From positions 1 through 7,036 of the forward strand of contig WGAQ01000126.1 of assembly GCA_015494735.1 (NCBI GenBank): 7,036 nucleotides of DNA, given 5' to 3'. The notes under the pieces are model-generated. The model was given only the letters and a program-made list of their open reading frames with translations. It was not told where the DNA came from and did not search any database. Numbering within the stretch: the stretch's first letter is position 1; every line of letters begins with the position of its first letter. This stretch comes from Caldifarciminota bacterium. GTDB taxonomy: Bacteria; Hydrothermota; Hydrothermia; LBFQ01; DSFT01. The translations under genes and the position numbers were made by a program. Below are positions 4,903 through 7,036 of the stretch, piece by piece.

Positions 4903-6121
4903 GGCCCTGATCGTAATAGCATCGCAGGGCATAATAGCCCTTGCCCTCCTGTCCCTTAAGGATAAATTCCTTGCCCAGAAGTTGCTTCATCTGACCATAG
5001 GGGTATCGACGCTCATGCTCTACAATATCCTGCCCTTCGAGATTTTCTTTTCCCTGAGTCTTCTCGCAACGGCTTTTCTGGCCTTGATGCCGGGGAAGAT
5101 ATTCCATAAGAAGTTTGGAGTGGTGGCGTATCCCCTCAGTGTTTCTCTGGCAGCCTTCTTCTTCTACGATAATAACTTCGTATTCACCTACTCCCTTTAT
5201 CCCATGTTCTTTGCAGACCCCCTGGGGGCCATAGTGGGACGGTATTTTGGCAGAAACAGAATACCCTGCGGTAAGACGCTGGAAGGTACTGCGGTGGTTT
5301 ATGGAATTAACTTTCTGATTTTCCTCACGGGAGGATTTTCTCTGGTGGATTCCGCTTTCATATCTTTTATATTGACCCTGCTCGAAATATCGTCTCCCGG
5401 AGGATTGGACAATGTGACGGTGCCCCTTTCCGCCATGGCAATACTGGGGGGGTGGGGTTATATGGAGTTGTGGATATCCCTTCCCATCTCCCTTGTCGTT
5501 GCTCTCATGATTACTCTGGCAGGATGGTTGACTCTCTGCGCAAGTCTTGCGGCTGCTTCCCTTGGAACCATAATCCTTTATGCCGGAGGGTTGATGTGGG
5601 TGATTCCCCTGATCGTTTTCGTCGGGCTGGCTTCCATTGCGGGGAGATTTTTCGGAAGCGATGAGAAAATACGGAACGTAAATCAGGTGTTCGCCAATGG
5701 AGGGGTCAGCGCATTCCTGGCAATCCTTTACTCGATAATGCATCTCGATGTCTTATTTTACATGCATCTCTCTGCGGTGGCGGCCATGATGTCAGATACC
5801 CTTGCCACGGAGGTGGGTATGAAATTCTCCAGATACTCCTATCTCATTACCAGTTTCAAACCGGTGAGCAAGGGAACTTCCGGTGGGGTGAGCGGGTGGG
5901 GATTCGTGGGTGCCTTGGTGGGAGCGCTCATAATCTCTGTATTCGCCATGGATAAGTTTCTCCCCGTGGCCCTGTCCGGTTTCGTCGGGAGCTTAATCGA
6001 CAGCTATCTGGGAGCCCTATTCGAAAGAAGGGGGCTGTGGAACAACGATGTGACCAATTTCCTTTCGGCCGCATTCGGTTCACTGTTCTTTCTAATGGTT
6101 TTCGGAGGGTGGTTCCTGTGA
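4892..6121 (+). CDS. Fused isoprenoid-alcohol kinase (SEC59/VTE5-like) and DUF92 (VTE6-like) membrane protein
   Basis: This 409-residue polytopic membrane protein has two halves. Residues 1-205 resemble the dolichol/phytol/farnesol kinase family: QKLLHLTIG (29-37, cf. RKxxHxxxG), ADPLGAIVGRYFGRNRI (108-124) with CGKTLEGT (126-133), and LEISSPGGLDNVTVPLSA (164-181). Residues 210-409 match DUF92 (TIGR00297): RNVNQVFANGG (261-271), SDTLATEVG (301-309), GTSGGVSGWG (328-337), GSLIDSYLGA (366-375) and NNDVTNFLSAAFGS (384-397). In plants VTE5 phosphorylates phytol and the DUF92 protein VTE6 phosphorylates phytyl phosphate; by analogy the fusion could make an isoprenyl diphosphate from a free alcohol in two steps. 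The true alcohol (phytol, geranylgeraniol, farnesol or polyprenol) and donor nucleotide are unknown. About ten or more hydrophobic helices are apparent. The ATG overlaps the previous gene by 11 bases, and the stop overlaps the next start by 4. Confidence 0.85.
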   Translation: MWIEALIVIASQGIIALALLSLKDKFLAQKLLHLTIGVSTLMLYNILPFEIFFSLSLLATAFLALMPGKIFHKKFGVVAYPLSVSLAAFFFYDNNFVFTYSLYPMFFADPLGAIVGRYFGRNRIPCGKTLEGTAVVYGINFLIFLTGGFSLVDSAFISFILTLLEISSPGGLDNVTVPLSAMAILGGWGYMELWISLPISLVVALMITLAGWLTLCASLAAASLGTIILYAGGLMWVIPLIVFVGLASIAGRFFGSDEKIRNVNQVFANGGVSAFLAILYSIMHLDVLFYMHLSAVAAMMSDTLATEVGMKFSRYSYLITSFKPVSKGTSGGVSGWGFVGALVGALIISVFAMDKFLPVALSGFVGSLIDSYLGALFERRGLWNNDVTNFLSAAFGSLFFLMVFGGWFL

Positions 6122-6768
6122 AAGCGAGGGAGATTTTCGATAAATTTGCCCTGAGATACGACCGCTGGTACGAAAAGGTCTTTGGTAAATCGGTCTATAG
6201 CCTGGAATTGGAGGCGATAAGGTCTGTTCTTCCTCCATTCCACATGGCTCTGGAGGTGGGGGTGGGGACGGGGCGGTTTGCATCATCTCTGGGAATTCGC
6301 TTCGGTCTGGATGTTTCCTTCTCCGAGCTGATTATCGCCCGAAAAAGGGGTATCCAGGTTGTTCTGGGAGATGCACACGAAATGCCCTTTCCGGACAGCA
6401 CCTTCGACCTGGAATTGATAGTGGTGTCCATATGCTTTTTCGAGCATCCGGACGTGGTATTGAGGGAGGTGGCCAGGACCCTTTCCCCGGGAGGGCACGT
6501 AATACTTGGTCTGGTATTGAGGGAATCCCCATGGGCCGAATTCTACATGGAAAAGGGGCGCAGGGGCCATCCCTTCTATTCCATCGCCCGCTTCTACTCT
6601 CTATCCCGGATAAAGGAAATGCTTTCATCTGCTGGATTTACCATGGATGCGGTCGTCTCCACGCTGCTGGAGCCCCCTTTTGAGGACAGACCCGTCAGGG
6701 ACAGGAGAATCGTGAAGGAGTATATTCCCGGGGCCGGTTTTACCGTGGTCAGGGCCCTTCGTCCCTGA
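6118..6768 (+). CDS. UbiE-like class I SAM-dependent methyltransferase
   Basis: I choose the GTG at 6118, which overlaps the previous stop as GTGA and has GGAGGG at 6104-6109 as ribosome binding site. The in-frame ATG at 6037 would add 27 residues lying wholly inside the preceding gene and is out of keeping with the family. The resulting 216-residue protein begins REIFDKFALRYDRWYEK, the usual opening of Methyltransf_11 proteins, and has motif I LEVGVGTGRFA (45-55), an acidic D65 in the next strand, GDAHEMPFPDSTFD (84-97), and LSPGGHVILGL (122-132). The late SLSRIKEMLSSAGF (161-174) is also typical. Substrate is unknown; the neighbouring isoprenoid kinase makes a prenylquinone or isoprenoid-linked acceptor an attractive guess, nothing more. 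It is the last gene of the overlapping cluster. Confidence 0.85.
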   Translation: MKAREIFDKFALRYDRWYEKVFGKSVYSLELEAIRSVLPPFHMALEVGVGTGRFASSLGIRFGLDVSFSELIIARKRGIQVVLGDAHEMPFPDSTFDLELIVVSICFFEHPDVVLREVARTLSPGGHVILGLVLRESPWAEFYMEKGRRGHPFYSIARFYSLSRIKEMLSSAGFTMDAVVSTLLEPPFEDRPVRDRRIVKEYIPGAGFTVVRALRP

Positions 6769-6779
6769 ATTCTTCCTGC

Positions 6780-6941
6780 ATGGGTGCCCTTAAACATTCC
6801 TCCAATTTGCTAATGCACCTGTCAGATCCGGACAAAAATTTGGACACGGGGGAATGGATGGGTTGTATGGAATTCCCCTTCGAAAGAGACATAAGAACAG
6901 CCGGATCTGAGGAGGAACCCTATCCCGCCTGTACAGGGTAA
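6780..6941 (+). CDS. Possible short reading frame, 53 codons, doubtful
   Basis: An ATG-to-TAA frame begins 11 bases after the methyltransferase stop. It encodes 53 residues; the part from MHLSDPDKNLDTGEWMG through MEFPFERDIRTAGSEEEPYP is acidic and hydrophilic and uses ordinary codons. An internal ATG at 6813 is another possible start. No ribosome binding site is seen before 6780 or 6813. It may be the front of a gene whose remainder continues in the -1 frame from about 6911 (see the next entry), or it may be non-coding. No family is recognised. Confidence 0.25.
   Translation: MGALKHSSNLLMHLSDPDKNLDTGEWMGCMEFPFERDIRTAGSEEEPYPACTG
6822..6910. repeat. Perfect 10-bp inverted repeat with 69-base spacer
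   Basis: TCAGATCCGG at 6822-6831 is the exact reverse complement of CCGGATCTGA at 6901-6910. The arms do not extend by pairing inward or outward. They could form the stem of an RNA structure, a protein-binding pair, or the end of a small element; no target-site duplication or recognisable element was found, so the role is open. Confidence 0.5.
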
Positions 6942-7036
6942 ATCCAGAAACAGCCTACAAAGGCATATACAGATACCTGCACAGCAACGACCCGGGCGAA
7001 TACCTATCCCTCTTCGCTCCAGACAATCCCAAATAC
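6911..7036 (+). CDS. Open frame running off the window end, start not found
   Basis: After a TGA at 6908-6910 this frame stays open to the window edge (42 codons), and from 6938 reads like protein: VNPETAYKGIYRYL (6938-6979), then HSNDPGEYLSLFAPDNPKY. There is no ATG, GTG or TTG start within it; only a CTG at 6929, with GAGGAGG just upstream at 6909-6915, could serve. Either the gene starts with a rare codon, the true start lies outside the window, or this is the continuation of the 6780-6941 frame after a frameshift. The + strand here is richer in A and C than the purine-rich genes upstream, hinting at a different origin. Family not recognised. Confidence 0.3.

Noticed and set aside
4877..5743. 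288-codon open frame on the - strand opposite the isoprenoid kinase
   Set aside because: The predicted product is low-complexity, rich in His, Gln, Gly and Lys, and lacks motifs, while the + strand frame carries two sets of conserved motifs.
6037..6117. Upstream in-frame ATG for the final methyltransferase
   Set aside because: The added 27 residues lie entirely in the coding sequence of the fused kinase, where DUF92 motifs are in the other frame; the GTG at 6118 has a GTGA overlap and a GGAGGG site and gives the normal family N-terminus.
1..7036. CRISPR array, tRNA, rRNA or insertion sequence
   Set aside because: No regularly spaced direct repeats, no tRNA cloverleaf or CCA-type ends, no rRNA-like stretch and no recognisable transposase were seen on reading the window.

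Overview
The window looks like a compact prokaryotic chromosome segment with every supported gene on the + strand. Arginine is mostly AGG/AGA, isoleucine is often ATA, glycine often GGA, and genes overlap by a few bases; this style is common in thermophilic bacteria and archaea. The domain is not settled. The Shine-Dalgarno sequences (AAGGAGGT) and the short spacing between TTAWAATTT boxes and start codons fit bacterial -10 elements better than archaeal TATA boxes at -26, but I would not exclude an archaeon.

Layout. (1) Bases 1-123 are the tail of an unrecognised gene, followed by a G/C-rich hairpin. (2) 163-795 is a class I O-methyltransferase of the catechol/caffeoyl-CoA type. (3) 924-2372 is a sulfide:quinone oxidoreductase (SQR) with all three redox cysteines, followed after 15 bases by a previously easy-to-miss 44-codon gene (2388-2522) that carries the same strong ribosome binding site; a second G/C-rich hairpin closes this pair. 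(4) 2578-6768 is a tightly packed run of five genes: a small DUF1858 protein with one cysteine, purA (adenylosuccinate synthetase), a TIGR01777/YfcH-type NAD(P)-binding protein, a polytopic membrane protein that fuses a SEC59/VTE5-like isoprenoid-alcohol kinase domain to a DUF92/VTE6-like domain, and a UbiE-like SAM methyltransferase. After the DUF1858-purA gap of 10 bases, each gene overlaps the next by 4 to 11 bases. (5) 6769-7036 has no secure gene; it holds a perfect 10-bp inverted repeat and two open frames that may be one gene broken by a frameshift, with a base composition unlike the rest.

How the genes may work together. SQR passes electrons from sulfide to membrane quinone. The fused kinase would turn a free isoprenoid alcohol into its diphosphate in two steps, which is the precursor form used for quinone tails or isoprenoid lipids, and the adjacent methyltransferase could act on such a product. 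That would make a loose sulfide/quinone/isoprenoid neighbourhood, but the link between these genes is inference from adjacency. purA is a housekeeping gene sharing the transcript. The points most worth following up are the two-kinase fusion, the SQR-linked 44-residue protein, and the repeated hairpin plus TTAWAATTT signals that appear to punctuate the transcription units.
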